From positions 446,001-510,000 of the forward strand of contig LSRY02000026.1 of the NCBI GenBank assembly GCA_001643675.2: a DNA stretch of 64,000 bases, in the 5' to 3' direction. A program made the translations under genes and the position numbers. This DNA comes from Monocercomonoides exilis (Eukaryota; Preaxostyla; Oxymonadida; Polymastigidae). The notes under the pieces were generated by a model, which was not told the DNA's origin, searched no databases, and saw nothing but the letters and a program-made list of their open reading frames with translations. Positions 26,401-36,189 of this stretch are shown in pieces; the first letter of the stretch is position 1, and every line of letters begins with the position of its first letter.

Positions 26401-26900
26401 GAATCAAAGATGAATTGGTGGGGAATACCTGAGATGTTAAGAGGAGATTATTCATAAAGATTAATAGAAAATAAATAGAAGGAAAATAAACAGAATACAA
26501 TTATTAAATGAAATGAACAATAATAATGATAAGATAAAATAGCTTCAAACCATCAGAATAATATCCAAGAATTGGCTTTGTATTCAACGTCAGTTTGGCT
26601 TCTTTCTTCTTCCAATTCCATTGCTTTTGAGCAGATGAAGCTTTTCTTTCATCTCCATCGTCATCTTCTTCTTCTTCTTCACTTCCACCTCCATCTTTTC
26701 TTCTCTTTTTCTTCTCTTCAGAACTAAACGCTGAATCCAATGAAGAAGAAGAAGAAGAAGAAGAAGAAGTTGGATCATAATTTGCAGGCGGATTGAGAAG
26801 AGGGCATTTAAAAGTGATTAATGATTGCAACTGCTTCATTCGCTTGTCTGTTGAAGCATCTGGCAATGATGTGCTGCTTGAAGAAGAAGAAGAAGAAGAA
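23402..26900 (-). pseudogene. Nephrocystin-4-like ciliary transition-zone gene, interrupted and 3'-truncated
   Basis: NPHP4 acts with NPHP1/RPGRIP1L proteins at the ciliary transition zone, which fits a flagellated protist. Matches to NPHP4 order: FFSFQMIVLPRC (family FTFQFYRFP region); a C2-type block LQIDIWDEQTQQL (family LQIDVWDGDSLLL); a short GTLSLSVSHK block; an MRRREEKEKEKN coiled region; then LLQRLNLHHF and FGSPVFFEV (family LLSLAITTEH, FFEFVL). Four introns restore the frame: 26429-26550, 25704-25814, 24571-24715 and 23519-23599, all starting GTTTG. Long Ser runs come from TTC repeats. Problems: in-frame TGA at 23864-23866, TAA at 23402, TAG at 23333, an unresolved start upstream of 26900, and no C-terminal PapD-like half. 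Probably a disrupted copy; homology itself fairly sure. Confidence 0.6.
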
Positions 26901-27064
26901 AAGGAAGGAGAAGAAGAAAAGGAAGGAGAAGAAAAAGAAGGAGAAGAAAAGAAAGAGAAGGAGGAGAAAGAGAAAGTTAATGCATTTGTGATATGAAAGA
27001 CAGAGTTGTAGAGTGTAATGTGAGATGCTGTGATGAAGTTGTATGAAATGGAAATTGAGTGTCA

Positions 27065-27789
27065 ATTGAAGATGGCTGTGTTGTAGCGGGCAGAAGCAAA
27101 GGAACTGGTGAAATGGAAGAGGAAGAGGAGGAAGAAGAAGAAGAATAGAAAAATGCTTATGAATGAGTTACTTTTTCTTCGAGCATTTTAAATAACAACG
27201 TTAAAATTATGACTTTTAATCAAATCCACATCAGCAACAAAGATATCAAAAAAAATTCCATACAAAACCATTGCATTTTATATAATATAACAATCTTTTT
27301 GATTCCTTCCATCTATCTTCTCCAGTTTTTTCATAAATTTCTTATTTGTTTTCAAAATACAAAATATATTATTATTATGGATATAAAAAAAAAAAGAAAA
27401 AAGAAAAAAGAAAAACAGTGAAGTTGAGGAAAGTTAGATATATTCATGAATTGTCAAATTAGGGAATAAACAATTATTTCAATTTTTTCGACAAATGAAT
27501 AATTTCTCGACCTACAAATTGTTCTCAAAAAATATGTGTCGCAGAGGCCTAATTAATTTTTTGATTTCAATGGATGATATAAATTTTCGTTGTTCATAAT
27601 TTGACACCATTGAAAAAAGAACTTTTTGAAAAAATTTATCATTAATTTTAATGTTACTGTTTTTAAAATTTCGATTTTAACTTTTGTTGTGACATTTTAT
27701 ATTCACATATAAATTATTTATTTGAAATAATATTTAAATTGTGATAGAGATGCAAATTTTTTATATTAAATATGGGTGATTTTTTTTGA
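27065..27789. other. AT-rich spacer ending in a MITE-like terminus
   Basis: No gene. It includes GTGTCGCAGAGGCC near 27536-27549 and TATGGGTGATTTTTTTTG at about 27773-27790. The latter matches the MITE termini elsewhere and abuts the outer end of the first DIRS element. Confidence 0.5.
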
Positions 27790-27794
27790 AAAAG

Positions 27795-28055
27795 AAAATA
27801 TGAAATTCACTTTCTTCTCTTCGATCTGAGAGTATCACTTAAGGGTCAGTCACCCAAGCGAATCTGGTTTAAAAAAGTGAAGTGTGGAAAATGCGCGTGA
27901 AAATACAAATTGCGCTTGAAGAGAAAAAGGTGAAATGGGTTTCAAAATGGGTTTTGGGTTGGTATTGCATCTGGAACCTGTTTAAAGCTTTCTTCATAGG
28001 GTGGGAGTGAAAACGCGGTGGGTGAAGAGAAGAAAGTGAATTTCATATTTTTTTT
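27795..28055. repeat. Outer ICR-like module of DIRS 1
   Basis: About 260 bp between the right terminal repeat and flanking DNA. Its outer part (27806-27863) is the reverse complement of 32182-32236, that is, the inner half of the far terminal repeat plus its extension (GAGAGTATCACTTAAGGGTC). The module is itself bounded by inverted AATATGAAATTCACTTTC. Near 28000 it holds GGGTGGGAGTGAAAACG, also found in DIRS 2 (58047-58062). By position it resembles the internal complementary region used by DIRS elements to rebuild ends through a circle. Confidence 0.65.
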
Positions 28056-28058
28056 TCT

Positions 28059-28126
28059 AATCAAAACGCAAGCATTTTGATTTACAAGAAAACATTCATT
28101 CACTTTCTTCTCTTCGATCTGAGAGT
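28059..28126. repeat. DIRS 1 terminal inverted repeat (gene-distal)
   Basis: 68 bp starting AATCAAAACGCAAGC and ending CTGAGAGT. Inverted match to 32209-32276 with only small differences (ACAAG versus TTAAG). Confidence 0.85.
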
Positions 28127-28142
28127 TTGGAGTAATTGGGCG

Positions 28143-29500
28143 TTATGGATTACTTTCTGAATTTTCTCTTTCCATCATTTCTTTTCTTCTCTGTGATCTT
28201 GTTCGAATAATAAACTGGATACATTTTTCTTCGATGATTTCATATGTGTCTTTCTCGTTTTCATTGTTCGTTGTATTAAATTGCTTTTCGTGGATAGATT
28301 GAGACTCATTATCATCTGGTTCTTCGATACGGTCTGGTTGTGAAATCTCTTCTCTTGCTTTCTCTGTTTCATGGCCTTCTGGCAAACGTGATTGTTGATT
28401 GATTGGAATAAATAAATCTTTTTCGTCTGGTGCAGTTGTGGATGGAGGAATTGTGGAAGGCTGTTGAGTTGCTTTCTTTGTCTCTTGATTGGACGATATA
28501 ATCTGTGCCATTTTGTTTGATATGTTAGATCTGAAATAATGTTTAATCACTGTGTTGCTTCTGGGGGATAATCTTGCGAATTTAGCCACCTGTTCGACTG
28601 GAGTTCCTGCCATTGTTAAGGCTGATATGGAGGCATGTTTCAAGGTGTATGGGCTGTAGTTCGACGGGATTCTTGCATCTTTCATCATTTCGCTTGCTGC
28701 TTTTCGAATTGCACGGGCATTCATTGGATCATATGTTGAAGAGCTCAGAAATAGTTTATTTGCAGCTGGATTGTGAATTTTCACACGATCCCATAAATCT
28801 TTAACGGCTGTTGCTGGACATATCAAACTTTCCTTGTCGAGGAATGGGATGACAATGTTGCTTCTTTCAAGTTCAGTTTTAAGTGATGTATTCAGGTTAA
28901 TTGATTGCTCATCTATTTCTGATTCCTTGAGATTGATTCTTTCCAATTCTGTGAAGCGGCACGCAGAGAACATCATGCATAAACAAATTGTTTTCCTTGT
29001 CAGCTGTGAGAATGACAAATTTTCGTTCTGTCCAATCGTTTCTATATACGTGAATAGTTGTTGAGGATTCCACATATCATCCTGTCTCTTTTTCTTTCTG
29101 CATTCCGATCTCCTGAATGATCTAAACAGAATTGAGATCAAGGTGTTCTCTCCAAGTGATTTTCCGTATAATACTGATGTTAGGAAGGAAATGGCAGATC
29201 TGACAATTCTCAATGAAGAAGCTTTCATTCCGTTGTTTTTCAAGGCAACAAACACATCCAAGCATCTTTTTTGCCAAATCTGAAATTTTGAAGGGATGTC
29301 TTTGAATTTTAACTGATCCCATCCGTCTTTGAAATGCGCGAAACCATAAGTGTATCCCATCCATGTTGCACTAGCGACGCTGTTTTTGCACTCTTCGGCC
29401 AGTTCACGTGACATGCTTCTTGATGCTAAAATCTCGTTCCACCACGATTTTCCCTTTTCAGTTATGGATTGATTAGGCATATCCTCAGTCTTCCTGGAGG
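28143..29500 (-). CDS. Tyrosine recombinase (YR) of DIRS 1
   Basis: Integrates the element through site-specific strand exchange with a catalytic tyrosine. Visible motifs: a SAM-like N-terminal part with ATWMGYTYGFAHF; then FSACRFTELERI with the first catalytic Arg; a YTLKHASIS block where the His-x-x-Arg box normally sits (Lys in place of the second Arg); and ARLSPRSNTVIKHYFR with the likely catalytic Tyr. A charged tail ends in IIRTRSQ and a TAA. The ORF overlaps the end of the RT ORF in another frame, as in known DIRS elements. The same frame stays open far upstream across the RT/RNase H region, which is not real protein there. The start inside the overlap is uncertain. Confidence 0.75.
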
Positions 29501-31280
29501 AAGCGTTGCATTCATTAGCTTCATCCATCTTCCTTCCTTGATTATCTCCTCCGTTCTCCTCCATGTCCAAGAGATGTGATTTGTGTTGTTCAGAAGAGGT
29601 TCCCATATCTGACCTTTCCAATCTGGAAGAAGAAGAAGGACTCGAGCTTTCTCCATCGCTGCTTTTCGGATCACTGCTGGAATCAAGGGAACTGGTGGAT
29701 GCGCAAGAATTGTCTCGTTTCTCCAAGAAATTTGTAACCCGTCTTGACTTAAATTGCTTCCTGGTCCGCACCATCTCGTTGCTTTTGTGTTTTCTTTTGT
29801 CGCGAAAGCATCGAGTGTGATGTGCATCTGAAGTTGTTTGGTGATCTCCTCGAGTGCTTCTTGTTCGACTTCGTAATCTCCTCCTTTTGCCAATCTCGAT
29901 AGTCCATCTGCTCTGACGTTTCTCTCTCCGGGAATATGTTGAGCTTTCACAACCACTTTCAGCAGTTGGGTTTGATTCCATATTCTCTTCAGAAGGGTTC
30001 TGAGATTCGGACCCGCTCCTCATCGATTCAGATTGTAAACTGCTGTTGTGTTGTCTGATCGAATAAGCAGATTTCTTATTTCTTGATTTCGAATGAAATT
30101 TGAGAAATGCGCGATGGCTTGATTTATAGCGAATAGCTCTCTGTAATTTGAACTTTGGTTTCTGACTGGAAGTGGAAGAGTTTTGTGAAAGTCCAGCATT
30201 TGGTTGTTGACTTTTAGTGTTGCGCCTATGGCAAACCCTGATGCATCTGTCGTAAGAATTGCTTCTGGTCGAAACACTGGATTCAATTTCCTTGGTTGGT
30301 TCTCTTTCAGCCTTTCGCTCCACTTCCTGTGGCAATTTGTTATCGATGCATTCACGCGCATTTTTCCTTGCCATCCATTCAGACTCAAAGCTTTGTTTAG
30401 GAGTTTGTACAGTTGTGACAAATTCAGGGAGGCTTCTTGATACACGAATCTGGTTGCATTCAGTTTCCCTATCAACGAGGCAAACTTCTTTATCGAAACA
30501 ACTCTGTTGTACTGGGCAATCCTCCTCCATTTCTTGCACTCTTTCATCAGTTCGGTTTTCTTCGATTCCTCTATCTGTACCACAAACTGATTGGAATTTG
30601 TTGAACATCGAAAGAGTTTTCTCCACAATAATATTGAGTTCCTGCGGGTCTTGATGAAGAAGAACGATATCGTCCAGGTATGCAATGGCTCTCACGTTCC
30701 ATTCCTCCCTCATGAACTTTAGAACTTTCCTCATCACTTTTGTAAACGTTCGAGGCGCATCTTTGTATCCGAAAGGCATTCCGTGGAAAGCGTAGTATCT
30801 TCCTTTGAAAACGAACGAAAGGAATGGCGATAATTCTTCGCTGACTTTTATTAGATAATAAGCTTGGCTCAAGTCCAATGTGACTGCGTAATCCTTTTCT
30901 TGTATTATTTTCTCCACTGTTCTGTGGTCTTCTTGCTTGTAATAAATCGTCTTGATTGCATTGTTGAGTCTTCGGCAATCCACGATTTGCCTCCAGCCAC
31001 CATCTTTCTTTCTGATTACAAACACTGGGTTCAAATGCTTTTCATCCTCCTCCTGAATTGGCTTGATAATATTTGTTTCCAGTTGCTTCTTGATCATCTC
31101 TGAAAAGGCTTGTTGGGCTTCTTGACTCTTGTGCTCCAAAGGGTTGAATACTCCTGTTTTCTTGAGTGATTCCTTCGCAGCTTTGCTCCTCCATACAGGA
31201 ATTACTCCTTTCCCAATAATTCGTGCTCCTCCAATTTTTTCCCATTCTTCTCGAAATAAGCAAGTTCTTCCTCCAACCAT
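29462..31280 (-). pseudogene. Reverse transcriptase / RNase H / Dam-like ORF of DIRS 1, broken
   Basis: Copies the element RNA into DNA. It starts at ATG 31280. RT motifs: VTLDLSQAYY (catalytic Asp), GMPFG and AYLDD. After YLDD about 25 residues including the FLGF motif are missing compared with DIRS 2, and the frame shifts. RNase H continues in the second frame (30685-29462) with TTDASG, NYREL and RSDN; then TGA at 30020 stands where DIRS 2 has Trp. After it comes HIPGERNVRADGLSRL and a methyltransferase-like domain with LDAFAT and AHPPVPLIP. Several lesions make it inactive. Confidence 0.8.
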
Positions 31281-31318
31281 TGCCTCTTGTCGAACTTCTG
31301 TGGGCTGCAGAATGCTGT

Positions 31319-32170
31319 TCGTTTCTTCTATTGGAATTTTCGCTCCCCTGATTGTCTTCTTGAAGCGAAACCTGAAGCTCTTGGTCGCAGTCGGATTTGG
31401 TTTTGTTGTCTTGACAACCGGGGAGCTCTTTGAAAAAATCTGTGGCTAGCTGATCTTCTGGTTGGAATTGTTCTGGCTGTTATCGAACTTCTTCTCATAG
31501 GCCAGCTCGTTGTTTGCAGTTTGAATTGTTGGCTCTTTTCTGTTTTTCTCCATTCTTCAAGGACTTCTGATTGCCTTTGAGTTAGAAGACTGGAAGCTGT
31601 GCTCTCCTTCATCTGTGCAGCTGCCCTAAAGCCGAATCTTCCTTGAATTCTTACAGATCTTGCTTCCTTCAGCGCTTTTGAAACGAATAAAATTGCATCT
31701 GCAATTGATCCTTTTTCGTCATCTTTTTCTTTTTATTTCGCATGTGTGTAAAGCAGAATTTTAATGGTCGGATATAGAACAGCTTCAGTTCGCTCGCCTG
31801 CCTTATCCAATGCGTCGTTCATCCAATTATCTGTTCTCGAAGCTGCAGGAGGGGCCTTTGGCAGAAATGGACTTAAATCATCTTCCTTCAGGTCAATAAT
31901 AAGATCTTCCAAATATCTTTCTGGTAAGTCCATATCATATAAGCTGCAATCCGGATCTCTAAGAAATATTATCAAAAAACTTTTTTCCAGATGCAAACTA
32001 TCCTCGCCATGGCTTTCTTTTGCTTCTGTAGCTCCCGGGATCTGTTGGGAAAATTCAGAACTGGAATGAGAAATCACACTTGAAAACATCTCTCCCTGAG
32101 GTCCATCTGACATCATTGATGTAGCAGAATTCAACGCGGGTCCAGTGCTGAGTGGAGAGCTTGGGAGCAT
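31319..32170 (-). pseudogene. ORF1 (gag-like) of DIRS 1, frameshifted
   Basis: The first ORF (32170-31733) starts with ATG just inside the terminal repeat. It contains NWMNDALDKAGERTE, matched by NWINDALDQAG in DIRS 2, and ends at TAA. The continuation, in another frame, has the shared VRIQGRFGFRAA and an Arg-rich basic tail (RRSASHRFFQR) that could bind nucleic acid. Likely the structural or nucleic-acid-binding protein of the element. The frame break makes this copy defective. Confidence 0.6.
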
Positions 32171-32208
32171 TCTTTTTTCAGATTCGCCGTGACTGACCCT
32201 TAAGTGAT

Positions 32209-32276
32209 ACTCTCAGATCGAAGAGAAGAAAGTGAATGAATGTTTTCTTAAAAATCAAAATGCTTGCGTTTTGATT
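32209..32276. repeat. DIRS 1 terminal inverted repeat (5' end of element)
   Basis: Inverted partner of 28059-28126. The similarity to the outer module continues inward to 32182. Confidence 0.85.
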
Positions 32277-33429
32277 CCTTTGAAAATTCGTTCAATCTAT
32301 TTTTTTCTCTGTTTTGAAAAAACTTTGAACTGAATTTTTGATATGAGAAACAAATAAATGATAAAATCAGAAACCAAATAGTTTCGTCTTTTCCACATTT
32401 CTTTCTATGCATGATTATCAAATGTATTCTATTGATTATATTTTTCCAAGCAGTTTTCGCATGTAAATAATCTCAAAACCTAATTTAACAGCCAACCTTG
32501 TTTGTCAAGTTTCTCTCAAAGCCAAATCATTCTTTTTAAAACAAAGTGTCTTCTTTTTGTTCGATTTCATGCTGCATGGTTTCTTATTTTTTTGTTTATG
32601 CAAATAATTTTCATCATCCATTGATCGAAAACACAAAACTATTTGTTATTTTCTACTGTTATTTCTTTCTTAAACTTGAGAATAACAACAGAAAAAATCA
32701 TTTGAAAAAAACTTAACAAAAATTTTTGACAGATTTGAAAATTTAAATGAGGGATAAACGTTTTCCTAATTTGTTGAAGGTTTTTTTTAGAATGAATTTG
32801 TTCTTAAGGTTAGCTGAACTTTGAAATAGAGCTGCCTTTCATGGATAACAACCTTTTATAATTGAAAATCTTTATGAAAATGGAAAGTCTTTCAACTGAA
32901 CAAAATTAAAATCAACTAAAAAAATTTCAGATATTTATCAAAGATTAATCAAAAGATATGAATGCGACAAAGAAAAATCATTATGCTCAGAGTCATTGAA
33001 GAATAATTATTGTGTCAGAAGTTGCTTTTATGTTTTGAAATGAAAATGGCATTCTGAAAATTTCTAATCTTATTCTCATCGATTTTTCATAAAAATTTGT
33101 GCGAATCTCATCTTTTTGAAGTTTTATCGTAATACCTTTTTTCGGTTTTGATTTCTACAAACAAATGAAAGAATATATTAATACCGAAAGGATTTATGAG
33201 ATAAACTTTAAAGAAATCAAAGACAAACTTTTTTTCACGTAATATTCATGTCAAAATGCTTCCACTTTCGATTCTTAAAAATCCCACTCATTTTTTCTCA
33301 AACTTTTCAATATGATGTCAGATGAAGAAAATGTTTTCAAATTCATTTCTGTTATATTCAAGAATAGGATCCTTAATAGTTAAAGAAAACGACAAAACAA
33401 AACAAAAAAAAACTTTTTAAATACCAGAC
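32277..33429. other. AT-rich spacer, nothing recognised
   Basis: No gene or repeat supported. I looked for the other half of a split MITE next to DIRS 1 and did not find it. Confidence 0.5.
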
Positions 33430-34340
33430 TTATTCCTCCTCAATAACAGTGACATCTTCGAAAGATGATTTCACGAAAACCTCGAAAAAATCATCAAAAT
33501 TCTTATCTGGATTTCTTAGATAAGTGAACTCATGCAAATAATTGGACAAATACTTCCTTTGGACACCGTGTCGAGGAAGAAAATGCTTTTAAAGTGACCA
33601 TGACCGTTCGATCCTGTTTGTGTGACACTTTGTTAATGAATCAACAAAGTGATTTTTGTGATTAACAGTTCGATGGATAAAACCAAGCGTGTTTAATGAA
33701 CTATGCCCTTTCCAACAGTCAGTATTAATTGTTGTGTTTTTTTTAACAGCTGATTTAATGAGAGATTGCAACACAGGTTTTGTTCGATTTGGTACAATTT
33801 ATAGAAACAAATTACTCTTTCCTTTTGCTGTTTCAGGCCTTTCAACACCCCCAACAATCCATAGTAATGGTTTTCTTCTTCCCACTTTTTTCTTTCTTCG
33901 ATAAAAAGCAGCTTCATCGATTTCAATCGTTTTATTTTCTCCTCCAATTTTGAATTTGTGTTGCTGCTGATGAAGAACAATTGCTTTCCTCAATAAAGCA
34001 TAAAGCTTTACAATTGTGGAGACATTCACTGATGCCAAAATTGCTGCTTTAAGCTGTTCCAAATGAAGCCAAAAACAAAAAAGCAATAACGCTAATCTTC
34101 CGTAATGGTAACTTAATTTTTTCAAAAACAGTGTTGCTTCTTAATGATTTTTTTACAGTGTTTGCACCTAAAATTGTAGTAATTTCCTCTTTCAAGTTGG
34201 AAATTCATGTATTTTTTGCATTTCCAACAAAACATAGATGAATGAATAAAATTTTTGTTCTGCAGCCATTTGATTGTCTTCAGTTCATCTTGAAACAAAT
34301 TATTAAGCTCTTCCAAATGTTTCCTCTCAACCCCATCGAA
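33430..34340 (-). pseudogene. Merlin / IS1016-like (ISXO2 family) transposase relic
   Basis: DNA transposase with a zinc ribbon and DDE core. In order: FCWKCKK and FRCKHCKK (two CxxC pairs); SNTVFEKIKLPLRK (family TVF..S..PL motif, in another frame); QLKAAILASVNVSTIVKL; then IEIDEAAF with the first Asp and GRRKPLLWIVGGVER. IVPNRT, INTDCWKGHSSL (second Asp), HRTVNHKNHFVD, HTNRIERSWS with the terminal Glu and a closing LPRHGV follow. Two frameshifts (near 34150 and 34060) and TAA codons at about 33796 and 33586 inactivate it. Terminal repeats not located. Confidence 0.8.
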
Positions 34341-34523
34341 TGGAATTTTGAAATAGGAATATTGATAATTAATGAAAAGGGACTACTCCCATTATTTTTT
34401 TGTTTTTTCTGAGTTCAAAATTATTTCGAATTCACTTCTTCGTTTAATAACTTCATTTTTTTATGAAATAAAATAACTAGCAATCGACAAAAACGTGAGA
34501 AAGACAGGCTTATTCTGCAGTCG

Positions 34524-36002
34524 ATGAAACCATTACTTGCCGAAACTTCGTGTTATCTTGATAAATCCTTAGCATCAAAAGGAGAAGTTTGGTTCAATGC
34601 CATCCTCCACATAATAGGATTTTCCATTGATATCGTTTATCCTTGCGAATCCAGCTTTTTGCCATCAACATGGAACGGATATTTACTAAGTTTCGACCTT
34701 TTCGGAGAAGAGTGGGCTGGATGCAACTATGGTCCACCTCCAAGTGATTGGTTTGACTGGGTAATAAAATGAGCGGATATCTTTCTTGGATTTCACAACA
34801 AGGGACAAAAATTGTCTTCGCTATGCAAAACACGTTCAGCAATTTCACTTGTATTTCAACTGTTATTCGAAAAGCAGTTAGCAGATTATCCATTAATGAA
34901 GATTCTTTTCCGATCTTTCCAAAGACTTGAAAGAAGAAAGAAGAAAAACAAACCTCCGATATGGAATCCAAGAGTTCTTTTGTTCTACATAGCAACCTTA
35001 GGTGAAAACAAAGATCTGGATAATGACACACTCATGAAGAAAACAATCTGCCTATGTATCCTATTTTCTGCATGCCGCTTCACTGAAATCGAAAGAATAA
35101 GCCTTACACATTCCACAATAAAAGAGGACTCAATTGCCCTTGACACCTCATTGAAGACCAGAATGGAAAAAACGGACATCATCATCCCATTCCTCCGAGA
35201 AACACCACTGATTTGCCCTGCATCAGCTGTGAAGGAATTATGGTTAAGAGTGGAAAAGATACAAGCAAATTCTGACCACTTGTTTCTGAACGAAATTACA
35301 AAAAAGCCACTGTCTTCAAGAGCCCTGAGAAAACTTGCATCTGAAATCATTCACAAATCAGGTATTCCTGAATGTTTCGGACCTTATTCACTAAAGCACG
35401 CTTCAATATCTGCCTTAACAATGTCTGGAATGCCCATAGCACAAGTTGCCAAGTTCGCAAGGCTGTCTCCGCAAAGCGATAAGATAACGAACTGCTATTT
35501 TCAATCAGATGTCTCTTCCTCTTGCACAAGAGCTGTTGCAGTTCAATCAACCAAAATCAACGTTCAAAGTGAAACACAAAGTGACTCAGCTGATCCACAT
35601 TTAGTGAACTTGAGAATCTCAGAAGAAAGTTATGCAAGCAGAAATGACGGCGATGATTCAACCACAGCTGAGAACGAACAGGAGGAAGTGGATAGAAGTG
35701 GAGATTCAGAATCTTTACACATGACAAAGTGAGTACAAATGTTGAAGATAAAAAGGAAAAACAGCAGATTTCACAGCAATCAGGGAAAAGCTGTTTGGAA
35801 TTCAACATCAGATTGTCTTAAGCCAAGTCGAATCGAGGAACCAGAAGACAACAACATCGAAGAACCTAAAGAGAAGAACCAGAGCGAAAGAAAGATCGAA
35901 CAAGAAGTCATACAAGAAAAACACGTTCAGTTTATAATAAGAACCAGAACACAAGCAAAGCAAGAGTTACTAGAAAAAATGTTGAAAAACGGAGATTTCT
36001 AA
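34524..36002 (+). pseudogene. 5'-truncated DIRS element: tyrosine recombinase fragment
   Basis: Third DIRS copy, opposite strand to the others. It begins within the recombinase (GEVWFNAIL and LPSTWNGYLLSFDLFGEEW) and lacks ORF1, RT and RNase H. The core is well kept: ILFSACRFTEIERI, YSLKHASISALTMSG and ARLSPQSDKITNCYF (Tyr in the last motif). The tail has VQFIIRTRTQAKQE, ending TAA at 36002. Two in-frame TGA codons (after 34769 and 35729) interrupt it. Downstream DNA near 36040-36090 has AAGAGAAGGAAGTGAGAG, reminiscent of the terminal repeats. Confidence 0.75.
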
Positions 36003-36189
36003 ATCTACTTAATCCTATTGATGCTTCACGTCTTCTCAATTAAGTATTTCTCTCAAAACATAAGAGAAGGAAGTGAGAGTCACATTTTCTTTTTTAATAA
36101 AATCAAAATAAAAATAATAATAAGCGTGTCACTTTTCTTTGTCAATATGCATCAACAACAATCACTGACTGCACTCCTCCATTTATTTT

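Larger units (their letters stand above)
21868..27549. repeat. Possible inverted termini around the nephrocystin-4-like region
   Basis: AGCCTCTGCGACC after a TA at 21866-21867 faces GTCGCAGAGGCC before a TA at 27550-27551. That gives 11 matching bases in inverted orientation next to TA, followed on both sides by T-rich sequence and CGACAA words. This could be a pair of transposon or MITE ends bracketing 5.7 kb, or chance. The inner match fades quickly. Confidence 0.25.
27790..32276 (-). mobile_element. DIRS-like tyrosine-recombinase retrotransposon 1
   Basis: In gene order from 32276 downwards: terminal repeat, ORF1, RT/RNase H/methyltransferase-like ORF, overlapping tyrosine recombinase ORF, inverted terminal repeat, and an outer module. 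Reverse transcriptase with tyrosine recombinase, inverted instead of direct terminal repeats, and a repeat-derived complementary module are hallmarks of the DIRS order. ORF1 is frameshifted, the RT lacks about 25 residues and is out of frame, and RNase H carries a TGA, so this copy is not autonomous. The recombinase ORF is open. Confidence 0.85.

Noticed and set aside
28143-31280. A single 1045-residue RT-recombinase fusion protein
   Set aside because: The frame is open by chance through the RNase H region. RNase H and the Dam-like domain are clearly encoded in another frame, so the middle of this ORF is not real protein.
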